A stretch of DNA of 64,000 nucleotides from Aspidapion aeneum (GCA_963576565.1 OY755042.1:6720372-6784371), one strand, 5' to 3'; positions 44,390-56,761 are shown, counted from the first letter of the stretch. Notes: generated by a model from the sequence alone, not told the origin. A program made the numbers and translations.

Positions 44390-46250
44390 TAGCCATCTAC
44401 TACTACTTTGTCGGTTTAGAACGTTTTTCTACGTTGTCCGAAAATCATCTTCCGTCAGGTTTTTTGACTCACTGATCTTTGGATTGACTGTTGCCATTCT
44501 AGTTCAGGACGCCCTCTTTTTTTGCGCCCTATTGTCCATTCTAGGACCTGCTTTGGTAATCTTTCGTCGTTCATCCGTTGTACATGGCCGTACCATAACA
44601 GTTGTCTTTTAGTGATGTCATCCGTTATTCTTCCCTCGATTTCCATTCTTTCTTTTATGATCTTATTTCTTAGATGATCTGTTCTAGATATTCTCATTGA
44701 TCTTTTTATTGCATCTATTTCGACACTTTCTATTTTTGCCTTGTATTTTTCTGTTACGCGATAAGTCTCTATTCCATACAACAGCGTGCTTTTCACCATT
44801 GTTTCATATATGTTAAATTTTACATTCTTTTTTATCTCTCTGCTCCATAAAATACTGTTAAGACAACCAATTACCTTTTTTGCTTTTACTATTATTTTTT
44901 CCAGTTCTTTACAGTCTGTTCCTGTCTTATCAAATGTGACACCCAAGTATACATACTCATTGCATGGAGATATTGTTTGTCCATTGTCTAGTTCTAACTT
45001 ACTTGATTCGTATCCAATACATAAGTACTGTGTCTTGTCCACATTAACTGTTAACCCCCACTTTTGGTATTCTTCAGTTAATTTTCTCATCATATACTCC
45101 ATGTCTTCTTTATCATTAGCTACAATTACTTGGTCGTCAGCAAACTGTAGTGTATATATGGTAAATCGGTCGTTAAGTTATAGTCACATGCCGTGTACTT
45201 TACGTTTCCACTTTTTTAGAGCTACTGCGATATATATTTTAAAAAGAGTTGGAGAGATACAACATTAAGCCTTTCGTTACCTGGAATTCTTTTGAAAGTC
45301 GATTTTTAATTTTAATTTTAGATTTTGACCCTGTGTAAAGTTCTTTAATCGCCTTTATATACTGCTTTTCAAAAAAAAATTGAACACCTATCATGGGTTT
45401 TTATATTGCAGGTGTACAAATTTTTTTGATAAGTAGTATATATGTATGATTGATATTAGTTTGCTCTAACACTGTCCATAATTTTTCTACTGGAACGGTA
45501 TCATATGCTTTTTGTAAGTCTACAAAGGTAACATGAGTCCTCTATATTTCTGGCATTCCTTTTCTCAATTACTTGTTTAAGACAAAAAACGTCACTACAA
45601 GATCTGCCTGCACGAAAACTTTGAAATGAATGCTGTGTGTTTATTAATTTTTCATCTAATCGTTTCTGATACAATCTTTGCGTACTTTCGATTTCTAGAC
45701 TTCTAAAGTTGTAGTAAGTATTTTTGATTTTCTTCGATGCATTCTAGGTTTTCACTTTCTCCAATACTTTCGTCTCTATTTGTTTTTCTTAAAGGGATTA
45801 ATATTTTTGCTTTTACCAGATGGTGGTCAGATCCACAGGTAACACCACGAAGTGTTCGCACATCATACCACTTTAGTTCCGAGTGTTGTCCACCTATAGC
45901 ATAATCAATGATTGATCTAAGATTTCTTGTTGGCTGAATCCAGGTATATCGATGAATTTCCTTATGTTTGAAAACACCATAATTTATTTTTAGATCATTT
46001 GTTGCTTCCTCTCCAAATGGTCCTACCACTTTGCTTTTGGTTTTTCTACCAGTTCGACTATTAAAATCGCCAAGCATAATTATTTCCCTGGTATTGCCGA
46101 TTTTACTGATAGTCTCATCAAGTTGGTCGAAGAACATTTGTTTTGTAGCTACCGTTTCGTCATTTGATGGTCATAGGCTGCTATTATCTATCTCTAGAAT
46201 TTTGTTTTACGTGCAAAAATTAGATTATGCTGGACACGGCAGTTGCTCAC
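44390..46250 (-). pseudogene. RTE-type LINE, internally deleted
   Basis: The - strand endonuclease part at 45703-46137 has IIMLGDFNSRTGRK and VTCGSDHHLVKAKILIPL. The RT region is degraded at 45250-45700 (remnant of an LQKAYDT block near 45510). The C-terminal part at 44455-45102 has NVDKTQYLCIG, YVYLGVTFDKTG, QLLWYGHVQRMNDERLPKQ and a basic tail. Same family as 7957-8620, distinct from the intact element. A small insertion with frame loss sits near 45361-45460. Confidence 0.82.
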
Positions 46251-46815
46251 TTCTAGGGAAACACATCATTCAATGTATCCAGGGCCCCTAGTCTCGAGCA
46301 CATGGTATCTGGCGTGTTAATAACACAAACTAAGCACAACTAACCGATGCATGTAGAGATGCCTCCAAGAGAGTTGAATATATTACAAAATTATAAAAAC
46401 ACTGCTTATCTTCTCATTTTCGATGTGGTATTGAAAAACAATTTGGCAATTTTAATACGTTCGTGGTTTTTGAGAAGAGAAAAATAAAATCCGGTCATTA
46501 CAGAACAGATAAGGTTTATTTGTATTTTGTTTATCTTATTCAACACCTATGTTTAATAGAATGTACATTATACATTCCACGTTTAAATTATAAAGTTAAT
46601 AAAATAAACTAAACTAAAAAACTATTATGATGCATAAATTAGTAAATTAAAAACGAAAATGTTTTGGTACCCAATTGTGAGATTCAAGATCGCTTGTCGC
46701 AGGGGACAATTTTACTTATGTACAGAGTCAACTTTTATAAACGTTCCCTGAAGAAAAGTTTTTTATTATCAGTCCTACGAAGTTCAAACCAAAAGCGTTC
46801 AAACTGAGGTTAGTT
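46251..46815. other. No gene recognised
   Basis: AT-rich sequence with only short frames; no repeats were resolved. Confidence 0.45.
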
Positions 46816-48367
46816 CAGGGCTATCAAAATGGACGGGCCACGATCCTCCACTTTGTTGACGTCACATCCGGGGCTGATTTTTTTTTTGATGGTCACATTA
46901 CGACACAGCTGATTGTCTTTAAAATATTGAAGTTGAAATGACGGTTCATGGATATTTGATTTTTTTTTAAATAGAGCCGTTTTTGAGATTGTTTTTACTT
47001 TATTCTGGCAGAACAATTTTTTTTAAATGTATAGTAAGCCCTAATTTTTCATAGCCGCTCACACAAAAATTAAGTTTAAAGCAGAAGCGAATGTGACAAT
47101 CACATATGACAAAGTCAAATACATGTCAAATATAACAGTTGGCATGTGGTACATGGCGGGTAATTTGAATTCAAAATAAGGAATGCTAAATCTTGAAGAT
47201 TTTAACCTTTTAATCATGTTGCTTCCTTACAAACCTTTGGTGGAATATCGGGATGGTGTCTGAGAATATTTCACTGAAATTTTGCGGAAATCTGTAGTGC
47301 CATTTTGAAAATATCATAAAAAAACGTCTGACATCCCATATCCCAATGTAAAATTCAGCCCCGGGAGAACAGCTGATTTTTTCAGGGTCGTGGCCTCTAT
47401 TTTTGTGTTGGCCTTGGTTAGTTTTGCCACCCAGTAAATTTTAGATTTTTTTTGAAAATCACACTAGGTTTTTCTTTATCGGTTTATGAAATATCTACAG
47501 TTAATTTTAAGAACATGCAGTATTGATTTGATTAGCCGCTTGCCAGCTTCCAAAGAGATGTCATTTTGCTAGAAAAACAAAGCAATAACATACAATTTTG
47601 TTAAATATTGGGTTGTTACATTGCAAATCCTGTTAATGCATTTTCTTAAAATTAACTCTTAATATCTCATAAACAGTTAAATAAAAACCCACAATGAGTG
47701 ATACATTTATAAAGGGGATTTTTCAGTAGATTTTTATTTAGTAGATCAAGGCCAACAAAAAAATAGAGGCCACGACCCTAAAAAAATCAGCTGTTCTCGG
47801 GGGGCTGACTATTACATTGGGTCTTATGGGATTATGGGAGGTCAGACGTTTTTTTATGATATTTTCAAAATTGCACTACAGATTTCCGCGAAATTTCAGT
47901 GAAATATTCTCAGACACCATCCCGATATTCCACCAAACTTTTGTAACGATGCACGATGATTAAAAGGTTAAAGTCTTTAAGATTTAGCATTCGTTATTTT
48001 GAATTCAAATTACCCGCCATGTGCCGCATGGCAACTGTTATATTTGACATGTATTTGACTTTGTCATCTGTCTTTGTCACATTCGCTTCTACTTTAAATT
48101 TAATTTTTGTATGAGCTCATGAAGCGGCTCTGAAAAATTAAGGATTACTATACATTTAAAAAAAATTGTTCTGCAAGAATATAGTAAAAACAATCTCAAA
48201 ACCGGCTTTATTTTAAATCAAATCAAAACAAATATTCATCAACCGTCATTCAAAGTTCAATATTGTAAAAATCAGCTGTGCCGTGACGTGACCATCAAAA
48301 AAAAGTCAGCCCCCGATGTGACGTCAACAAAGTGGAGGATCGTGGCCCGTCCGTTTTGATAGCCCTG
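46816..48367. mobile_element. 1.55 kb foldback element
   Basis: The ends CAGGGCTATCAAAATGGACG and CGTTTTGATAGCCCTG, and the arms mirror almost to the centre (about 47560). Blocks include GAGGATCGTGGCCCGTC, ACATGTCAAATATAACAG and CCGATATTCCACCAAA. No coding region; the family is not recognised. Confidence 0.75.
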
Positions 48368-48433
48368 AGTAGCTTAACAATACTTCGTGTTTCATTTAAA
48401 AAAATATATAATTTGTAATTACCGTGTAAACTA

Positions 48434-49879
48434 CACACATCGTCAAAAGTCTTGGCCCCCCTAGGTATTTGGAAAAATAAAGATAGTTAAATTTTCAAAT
48501 GTGCTGCAGAATATTCTTTAATTCAATACTAAAATATATGATGGAGAACCTTTTGCAGTATTAAAAAATATCGAAAAGTGATCAGAAATTCTTAAATTCT
48601 AAAAAAATAAACTTAAAGAAAAAAACGGTAAAGGCTTAATTAAACATTAATTAATTAATTCTGTGCGATCGCCTCTTCTTTCAATAAGTTGACCGACACG
48701 TCTGGGCATCCCTCGAATCAAGTTATCAATAAAATCTACCGGTAAGTTGATCCACTCTTCTTAAACAGCTGCAGTCAATTGTTGAAGTGTTGCAGGGGGG
48801 TTCAGTCGATTGGATATTCTTCTAGCAACTCCATCCCACACGTGTTCAATGGGATTCATGTCGGGAGAGTTCGCTGGCCAGTTCATTCTTTGGATATTTC
48901 CCTCCCGCAACATGTTTTCCACCCTTTGCGTGCGATGTGGTCTGGCATTATCATCTTGAAAAATGAAATTTTCTCCAAATTCATTTCGCAAGGGCTGAAT
49001 GATTGGTTCGATAATGTTTTCTGCGTATATGGTGCCTGACATTGTTGGCTGAATGAGGATAAGTGGATTACGACCAAACATTATGCCGCCCCAAGACATT
49101 ACCGTGCCGCCTTGGTAAGGAACAACTTCTCGGGCAAAAGCCAATCGTTCTGCTCTTCCTGGACCTCTCCAGACCCTTTGCCGTCGACTGTTACTCTGTA
49201 GGCCAAATCGCGACTCGTCCGAAAAAAGAACGTTGCGCCATTGAGGCAAAAGCCAATTTCTGTGCCCTGGGCCCATTGACGACGGGCAGCTCTATGATGA
49301 GGTGAGAGCTTTGGCTTCTTGACCTTAAATTTGAAGAATGTAATCTTCTTAGGGTGGTTGTCGAAACAACCCTCTGGTACGTGCGCAAAAAATGACTTTG
49401 GAGGGCTGTTGACGTTATTGTTCGGTTTCTCCGTGTAAAATTAACCATTTAATGATCTTCCCTCTCTGATGTTACTCTGGGTCTTCCACTAACTGGTCTT
49501 CGCGCAACGCTCCCAGTTTCTAGAAAAAGAAGGACAATGCGTGTCACTGAAGACCGTGGGATATTCAAACGACGCGCAATAAGATGGTTTGATAAACCCT
49601 CTTGATGTAAAGCTACTATTCTTGCTCGGTTGAATGGGGGAAATTAAGTGACCTGGCATTTTTCTCGAAATTTAATTGAAAATACACTTGTCGTATCCGT
49701 CTTAAAACTGACCTTATTAAGAATAATCTGCATAGTTCCCAAATAAGGCAGTTTTTTTCTCCGATAATGTTTTTATATTTGCGATAAGATATCAAGGAAT
49801 TTATCAACAAAAAAATTGCCAGCGTACCTGAAACAATTTACAGGATGATCAGGGGGGCCAAGACTTTTGACGATGTGTG
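48434..49879 (-). mobile_element. Tc1-like transposon, complete ends
   Basis: The inverted ends begin CACACATCGTCAAAAGTCTT (left) with the exact complement on the right, and TA flanks both (48432-48433 and 49880-49881). Its length is 1446 bp. The transposase is on the - strand but broken. Confidence 0.88.
48640..49770 (-). pseudogene. Tc1-like DD34E transposase, frameshifted
   Basis: The catalytic part at 48761-49276 reads VLFSDESRFGLQSNS, then GGTVMSWGGIMFG, IFQDDNARPHRTQ and PDMNPIEHVWDGVARRI. D (SDES), D (QDD) and E (PIEH) are all present, with 34 residues between the second D and E. The helix-turn-helix part (49450-49640, with HEGLSNH-like and RRLNIPRSSVTRI blocks, and 49191-49448) lies in other frames. 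At least two frameshifts and an in-frame stop near 48765 break it. It would have excised and inserted the element at TA sites. Confidence 0.82.
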
Positions 49880-50221
49880 TATAAACGTCATATTTGACAG
49901 AAATGCTGAGAAATGTGCAAACAACTACTGTACCGCAACGAACTCGCTTAGTGTAAAGAAAAGCGCAGTATCGTTTAGGCACTTTTTAAAAAGAAAAATA
50001 TTAACTAAAAATCCACGAACTTTTTTGTTGTCAAAAATATGCTGCTATGCATTTCACGCACAGGCAGCCCAAGTGAGGAAAATTCGCTGTGCGAACGGCA
50101 GAGCCTGGTATTTCTAGCTCTTAACTCTCTCACTACAATTTACCTTGAAAACTAATTTACCCCAAAATACCAATAAAAATAATAATTCGATTTAGATCGG
50201 ACATACCGCCGACATAACAAC

Positions 50222-50620
50222 CTAGTATTTTAAATAACTTGGATGCAGGCCTTTGCAAACCCCATTTATTACGGTAGTTACCCGACAAATTCCATCGACA
50301 CCCGAGCTTACCTCGGTTACTCTGGCAAGTAACCAACGAAGTGGAGAGCTAAGTTCATCTTTAATGACTACAAAATCTCCTACTTTTAACGAATTATATT
50401 TTTTTACCACTTTGAACGTTGCTCAAGCGTATTTAATCTTCTTCGTCTTTGCTTTGATTACCAATGTTGCAAAGTGTTAATATTTGTATCAGAAAAGTCT
50501 TGAGGTGGTGAAGCAGTAAGTAACACCTGAGGTAAAAATGTCCTGGAGTCAAAGCTGTGATGTCGTTAGGGTCACTACTTACGGTCTGGAGTTCAATACA
50601 GCCTCAATATTACACCACCG
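50222..50620 (-). pseudogene. BEL/Pao retroelement integrase C-terminal fragment
   Basis: The - strand reads KVGDFVVIKDELSSPLRWLL, ARVTEVSSGVDGICRVTTV, the conserved end of BEL/Pao polyproteins (VGDLVLIKDD..PPLKWPLGRV...DG..RV). Upstream, in other frames, are NIEAVLNSRP and LTPGHFL, the usual preceding blocks. No LTRs were seen. It is frameshifted and truncated. Confidence 0.78.
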
Positions 50621-50914
50621 TAGACATTTCCTCGAAAGCTAGGACATGCAGACCAACAGCTCGAACCAAAAGGTAAATTGATAGCCAATAATTCGTAATA
50701 AGTGCTCGCTTATTAACACTTTGGGCTTCACCCACTAGGACAGTCCTCAGGGCTTGTAATTTAGCAATGTCAAAAAAAAATTTTAGGATGAATGATACTA
50801 TTATAAAGGGCAAAAAAGGCTTGCCAGTTCGATTGCACGGCCTTGGCGTGGTTTTAAATTAAGGGGATAAGGAAAAATGCTTGCTGCAAAAAAACATTTT
50901 TTTTAATAGATTTA

Positions 50915-52122
50915 GGGCCCATCGCACCGACTTTTAAAATTCCCTTTCTTAACTGTGGATTGCTTTAATTTTAAGCATGCCTTAATTTTAAATTTGTTGC
51001 ACCGAGCAAAAATCTCCTCTTCTTTGTTAAGATGCGGCCACCTTGTGACCCAATCAGGCAACGCCGCTGTTTCAACCAACATAATTTTTAAACTATGAAA
51101 AAACAACAACAACACCCAGTACGTCCCAAAATAGTTTTGTCAAAACCCATCAATTTCCTGTGTCAAGTCGTCTTTAAAAATTTATTTACAAAAATGAAAG
51201 TCCTTGAATTTTTGGAAGAATATTTGTAAGATGATGAAATCGAGATGGTGCTACTCGATTTTTTGGAATTTGGGTGTCCTTGTCGCCTTGTTGGTACAGT
51301 CGCGTATTTTTTCCCGGGCTGGTTTACGGTTCCCCATCCAGCCCAGGATAAAATCCGCGCCCGGCCGAAAAATGTACTGCTCCTAAGGCACAGGCCAACA
51401 AGGCACCTGCCCATAAGGCTCCTGTCCATAAGGCAGCGGCCCATACACCCCTGGATATAACCAAAGGATTAAAAATTATAATGAAATTAGGCTAAAATGT
51501 AAAGGCATAAAGGAAAATCTTCTTGTTACTTCATGCACTGCAGTTCCATTTAAATGCAAGGGTTTTCTTACACTGGTCGGTCCTATCCTAGCCTTACCGC
51601 TGTACCCACTAGGATGTGAACAACAGTTAACCCAAAAATCGGACGAAAATACTGTAATAAAAATTAGATTCAACTTTATTTAAATTATTTTTCTTCCTTA
51701 CAAATCTTTTTGTAATCGATACATAGGTATATTTTTTCACAAAAACATTGTGCGAAAAGAACCAAAATCTAGCCGTTATCTTGTGCAATAAAATTTTCCA
51801 AAATCATTTTTATTTATTTTAAAAAAATACATGTTTTTTCCTTTATTTACTTAAAAAAAGACAAAATTCACTTTAATCAAAACACTGCTCATTTGTAGGT
51901 ATTGTCAGTTGCTATGGCTATGCCAGACGGGTAACATTATGTGACCAGCATCTTATCTTTAAGCAGCTCTTAAGGAACAGTAAAGTCACAAAAAAAGCTG
52001 ACTTAATTTTAACAACACTAAGGAAGGAATAAGTCTGCCTTTAAGTTCGGTGCAACGAAATTTTACGAAATATGGTATTCTTTAGGTTAAGAAACGAAAA
52101 AAAAAGTCGGTGCGATGGGCCC
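50915..52122. mobile_element. 1.2 kb TIR element
   Basis: Ends GGGCCCATCGCACCGACTTT and AAAGTCGGTGCGATGGGCCC, with TTTA on each side. Inside, near 51360-51460, are short repeats built on CATAAGGC and GGCAC(C/A). A degraded frame (FLEEYL then DDEIEMVLLDFLEFG, 51195-51290) is faintly like the acidic start of PIF/Harbinger nucleases, but I would not rely on it. Confidence 0.7.
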
Positions 52123-52139
52123 TTTATTTCCACGCGTAA

Positions 52140-52480
52140 GTTCAAACTTAGATAGACAACCCGTTCACGTTTTTGCTCCGCGGCACCCACCGTGCGCAAA
52201 GTTTTTTCATTTCCAAATGTTCATATAAAACATAATTTAGGCGCTCAGTCGAGTGCGTGAAATTGCTAAAGCTTCAGCAATTTCACGCACTTCGTCTACC
52301 TTTCATAACCTATCGTGGATTTTTTCGATTATTTCTTTTGTAGTTACCTCAACCAGGCGACGTGGACGTTCAGCATCACTTGTGCTGCCACACCGAACGT
52401 CAGAAAATATACCTGGGGCCCGTGACACAGTCATCAGTACCACAAAAAGTCGTGCTAGTAAACTAGAGTCATATTAGCGT
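52140..52480 (-). pseudogene. Mariner transposase, N-terminal relic
   Basis: The - strand, in pieces, reads RPRRLVEVTTKEIIEKIHD, VREIAEALAISRT, then EMKKLCARWVPRSKN. These are the helix-turn-helix region and the MKKL.ARWVPR block of mariner transposases. Frame changes and stops are present. Confidence 0.72.
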
Positions 52481-53060
52481 ACAAAAAGGTGTGCCTACCT
52501 AAAATAAATGGATCCATGACGGATCTGACACCTTCCTAGCTACCCTATTATCACACTTCAAGTGAAAAGCCATGATAATATATTAGCCTTAAAAACAGTT
52601 TTTTGTAAATATCTCAGAACCTAAAGCTCCTACAAAATTTTTGGTGGAACATGAATTATTGAGCAAAATATAGTCTACTATAAATTGTGAAAGGCTTTCG
52701 CGGCCATGGTCCAATGGTGGGTGTGCTTTCGGGCTGTTCGGCCGTCGTCGTTGGAAATTCGTTCTCGACGTTTCGCCATCTCGAGTGGATGGCATCTTCA
52801 GGAGATGTTGACTGTTTGTCAGCTTCTCGAAGACTGGTGTTTAGTCTGTCGCGGGCGCAGGTTATATACGCTATGGTGGGCGGGGCGTATATCAGAGCTG
52901 GTCGGTGATTGGTCACTTTCCCCAGATTCAGTTTCGTTGCTATAAGCGAGCCGTTTAGTGTTTTTTAAGAACCGGTACCCATGTTCTGTTAATTTTAAGA
53001 GTTTCTTCAGATCTGTTGAAGTTCTGCTGGTGTTTATGAATTTCGATTGCTTCTCTAGAG

Positions 53061-54182
53061 TCTTGGATAGTATGAATAATGCCCCTCATAAACCCAAAGT
53101 CTGGTTTCGATATGTAGATGACACTTTTGTCGTTTGGCCTTATGGTAGAGACAGCCTTAATGAATTTCTCAACCACATTAACAGCATACACCCCAGTATA
53201 CAATTTACAATGGAAACAGAGAACAACAGAGAATTAGCATTCCTTGACGTACTAGTAACGAGGAAAGAGGGACGACTAGGACATACCGTATACAGAAAAC
53301 CTACTCACACAGACCGCTACCTAAACAACACATCTAACCACCACCCGTGCCAAAGAAAAGGGGTAATAAGAACATTGGTAGAGAGGGCGAAAAGAATCTG
53401 CGAACCAAAACATCTAGACAAAGAATTAAACCATCTTAAAAACGCCCTCGTAGCAAATGGATACACTCAAAGCGACATAGATAAATGTATACGACCAAAG
53501 CCGAGCACTAGAAGTAACAGTAGCGGTGGACTGAGCAGCCGCGAAGTTACTTCAAGAGCCTTTCTGCCCTACATCCCTAGAGTGACGGATAGGATCGGAC
53601 GTATTCTGGGAAAACACAACATAAAAACGATCTTCAAGCCATCTAAGAAGATCGAGAACCACCTCAGATCTGCGAAGGATATAAGGAACCCACTAAGTTC
53701 TTCGGGGGTATACCGCATTCCCTGTACCTGTGGAAGTGTCTACATCGGAACAACCAAACGGTCCGTAAACACAAGAATCAAAGAACACAAAGCCAACTGT
53801 CGACTCGGACATACGTAAAAATCCGCAGTTGCAGACCACACACTAAACAATGAAGACCACCGAATAAAATTCGAAGACACACAAGTTCTCTGCGCCTCCT
53901 CTTCAAACTATCCAATACTTTATAGAGAAGCAATCGAAATTCATAAACACCAGCAGAACTTCAACAGATCTGAAGAAACTCTTAAAATTAACAGAACATG
54001 GGTACCGGTTCTTAAAAACACTAAACGGCTCGCTTATAGCAACAAAACTGAATCTGGGGAAAGTGACCAATCACCGACCAGCTCTGATATACGCCCCGCC
54101 CACCATAGCGTATATAACCTGCGCCCGCGACAGACTAACCACCAGTCTTCGAGAAGCCGACAAACAGTCAACATCTCCTGAA
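53061..54182 (+). pseudogene. Penelope-like reverse transcriptase plus GIY-YIG nuclease (partial)
   Basis: An open frame runs to 53818; homology to the family starts near 53071. It has the catalytic YVDDTFVVW block, LAFLDVLVTRKEG, YRKPTHTDRYLN and VSSRAFLPYIP-like spacing. The nuclease part follows: SGVYRIPCTCGSVYIGTTK then RIKEHK, where GVY and YIG are the GIY-YIG motifs, preceded by a Cys-x-Cys. A stop at 53816-53818 cuts off the last part, which continues in the same frame (ADHTLNNEDHRIKFED, AIEIHKHQQNFNR). The RT fingers are missing, so it is non-functional. Confidence 0.85.
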
Positions 54183-54216
54183 GATGCCATCCACTCGAGA
54201 TGGCGAAACGTCGAGA
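54174..54216 (+). ncRNA. Hammerhead-like motif in the Penelope terminus
   Basis: TCTC (54174-54177) pairs with GAGA (54213-54216). CTGAAGA (54178-54184) fits CUGANGA. GCCATC/GATGGC is a 6-bp stem II, followed by GAAA and CGTC with the GUC triplet. One extra T (54185) lies between core and stem II. Stem III would be the palindromic ACGT, as in dimer-type Penelope hammerheads. An inverted copy lies at about 52765-52807 on the - strand. Confidence 0.55.
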
Positions 54217-54253
54217 ACGAATTTCCAACGACGACGGCCGAAAGCACACCCAC

Positions 54254-55422
54254 TATAGTCTACTATATTCCGAAAACAGTGTATTGGTACGATGCTCCGT
54301 TAAAAAGTTAGCCGTCACTAGCATTAATGGATTTTGACCTAAATCTAATCAGCTCCTAAGAGTGTCGAACACTATTTTACCTGAACATTTTATGAAAATG
54401 AGTTCAGCGGTTTAGGAGCTATCGTGTTATGGACAGAAATAATATACACACAGACGATATTGCTAGGATAGGTCAAAATACATCCAAATAACACATTTTT
54501 GGCGTTATATCAAAAAAACATTTTTCGTCGAAAATAATACTATCTCTAGCTATTGCTACGCGGGCTAGAAAGGTAAAAATAACCAAATTAAAAAGTAATT
54601 GCATTGACGTAGATTAATATTAAACTACATCCATTAGTAGTAGAGTTTTTGTTGTAAGTGAATCATATTTACCCATTTTTTAACATATGATTATGCAGCC
54701 ACACCTTCACCTGACTGGAGGACATGCACACATTTTAATGTAATATCCAGGTGAAAGTAAACATAACCTACATAATCAAATACCAAAATAATTTTTACAT
54801 TAAATGTTATTATACCTCTCTTTTATAAATTATTCATGCTGCCTCAGGTTGCTTTATCCCTGTCAGGTAACATCTGCCTCACACTGGACTTTTTTATATG
54901 TAAACTACCTTACTCAATATCAAAACAACATATTTCTAGTGTCAGATTAAATTATTACTATTATAATAGTTAACTATCTTTAGCTAAACCTGAAAAGAGG
55001 AATGTCACGCCCCCTACATCTTTAAGTATCAAGTTGAATTTTGTTACAAAGGTGTCATAAAAATTTACTTTTTGTTAAATCAGTATGCTGCCTAATTTTT
55101 TCTTGACTAATGATGAGGCACACCGCCTGAAAGCGGTTATTTATTTAGACTATAATTACCTTAGAACCATGTTGTTTATTATAAAAAACGTGTCATATGT
55201 ACCTCTTTTATATAAAAATACTATGCTGTCAAATCATCTTTTGACTAAAGGCCACACCACCTCCTCTAAAGATCGGTTATCTTTTTTATAGCCAATATAC
55301 ATCATGAAACAAGATATATCCTTTATTCGTATCATATATGGTAAATTATTACAAGGTAGTGATGCTGCCAGTCCGTCTTTTGATATATCGAAAAACACCT
55401 ATTTAAAAGGTTAAAATATCTG
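54254..55422. other. No gene recognised
   Basis: AT-rich. The frame at 55085-55291 has no family motif. A phrase-like repeat (TTTTGACTAATGATGAGGCACACC near 55105 and TTTTGACTAAAGGCCACACC near 55240) suggests a diverged local duplication. Confidence 0.45.
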
Positions 55423-55905
55423 AATGAAAAAACTTTGCGTAAGGTGGGTGCCGCGGACCAAAAACGTGAATGGGTAGTCTATCTAAGTGCAATTTGGAGC
55501 CATTTCGACGAGATCCACATGAATTTTTGCGATGCTTTATTACAGTGGATGAAACTTGGATTGATTTCTATGAACCTGAGACAAAGGAACAATCCAAGCG
55601 GTGGGTCGGGAACGTGCTCCTACGAAGGCCAAAGCAGTTCCATCTGCAGGAAAGGTTATGTCCACCGTTTTTTGGGAGACCCCATGGTATAATCCTAATA
55701 GGTTACTTACAAAGGGGAAAGACTATAACTGGGGTGTACTAGCAAAGAAAAAGGTTCTTTTCCATCAAGACAATACTATAGCACACATAAAATTAATGTA
55801 GTATTTTCCAGATCTGGCTCCCTCAGATTATCTGTTTACGAACCTAAAAAAATGTCTCGCAGGCAGGAAGTTTGGACTGGAGCTGGACAAAAATTACTAT
55901 GCTAA
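55423..55905 (+). pseudogene. Mariner transposase, C-terminal relic
   Basis: Fragments in three frames read MKKLCVRWVPRTKNVN, FITVDETWIDFYEPETKEQS, SAGKVMSTVFWETPW, KKKVLFHQDNTIAHIK and PDLAPSDY, the catalytic domain of mariner with the first two aspartates recognisable (VDETW, HQDN). Several frameshifts. Same family as 52140-52480 but in the opposite orientation. Confidence 0.82.
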
Positions 55906-56761
55906 CGGCAGCGCTGTCGCTAGACTAGTGACTGCCTGAAACAAGACGGGGAATATGCCGCCCTTCCCCCCTTTTTTCCTACCACTGCAAGTTTTTGTGT
56001 CATTTACTTAAATAGATGGTGTAATAATTGTAAAAAGAGTGATGTCAGAATAAAAAAGTCAACTATTTTTTTTAAATCGAGTTTTTAGGCTATCTCTCCC
56101 CTTTTTACCAACCTTGTGTTTTTCGAAAACAGTGCACTTCTTAAATTTTAAGTTTTTGTTCTATATCTCGAAATAGACAGAAATGAGTAAGATCTAACAT
56201 ATTTGGCAAACCTTATCAAGCAACCATATGCAAAAGCAAGAATTAAAATCGATTCATTAATTTTTAAGTGCTTGATAGAAAAAAATACCATCAAACTTAG
56301 ACAAAAAGTGGTGCTAATTCCTTGTAATGAAGTGATTGACAGTCGTACAGATGTTGCCAGATTTATTAGCTTACAATTCGTGTCAAAACTTTTTAGGTCG
56401 CCTGTAAATTCCGAATTTAAATTGTCAAATGCAACGTTTCAACAAATTTATGGCAAGAGTGCATTTCAATTTATTTTGGAAATGTCGATGCCCAAATTTT
56501 ATGACTCTGCGTAAGATTTGAATGTCGAGTCAAAAAACTCCTTCGCATTGTACACATTTTTAAACAAACAGCCGATATAATAAGATAGCTTAAAGATTCT
56601 TTAAGCACAAAACTTTTTTCCTCATATCAAAAATGTAATTTTTATGTTTTTCATTTCCTTAAATTCGTCAACTTCTTTTTATTCATCTTTATCTATTCTG
56701 CTACAAATTCTTTACAACGAAAGATATCACAAAATTCCTTCATTAGTTTTCGAGATATTAT
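55906..56761. other. No gene recognised; 103-codon frame at 56203-56514
   Basis: The frame encodes a plausible but unrecognised sequence (MANLIKQPYAKARIKIDSLI...). It has no RT, transposase or domain motif I know and no clear flanking structure. It could be chance. Confidence 0.35.

Larger units (their letters stand above)
52717..54253 (+). mobile_element. Penelope-like element, 5'-truncated, with inverted terminal copies
   Basis: Segment 52717-53070 is an inverted copy of 53908-54253, so the same terminal sequence sits in opposite orientation at both ends, an arrangement known for Penelope-like elements. Between them is the C-terminal half of the polyprotein. Confidence 0.82.

Noticed and set aside
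52706..52945. Plus- and minus-strand frames of 73-86 codons with Arg/Ser-rich products
   Set aside because: They are overlapping readings of the Penelope terminal sequence, repeated inverted at 54034-54253.
56203..56514. 103-codon frame as a small gene
   Set aside because: The composition is protein-like but I recognise nothing and see no start context, splice sites or conserved motif; noted in the gap description only.
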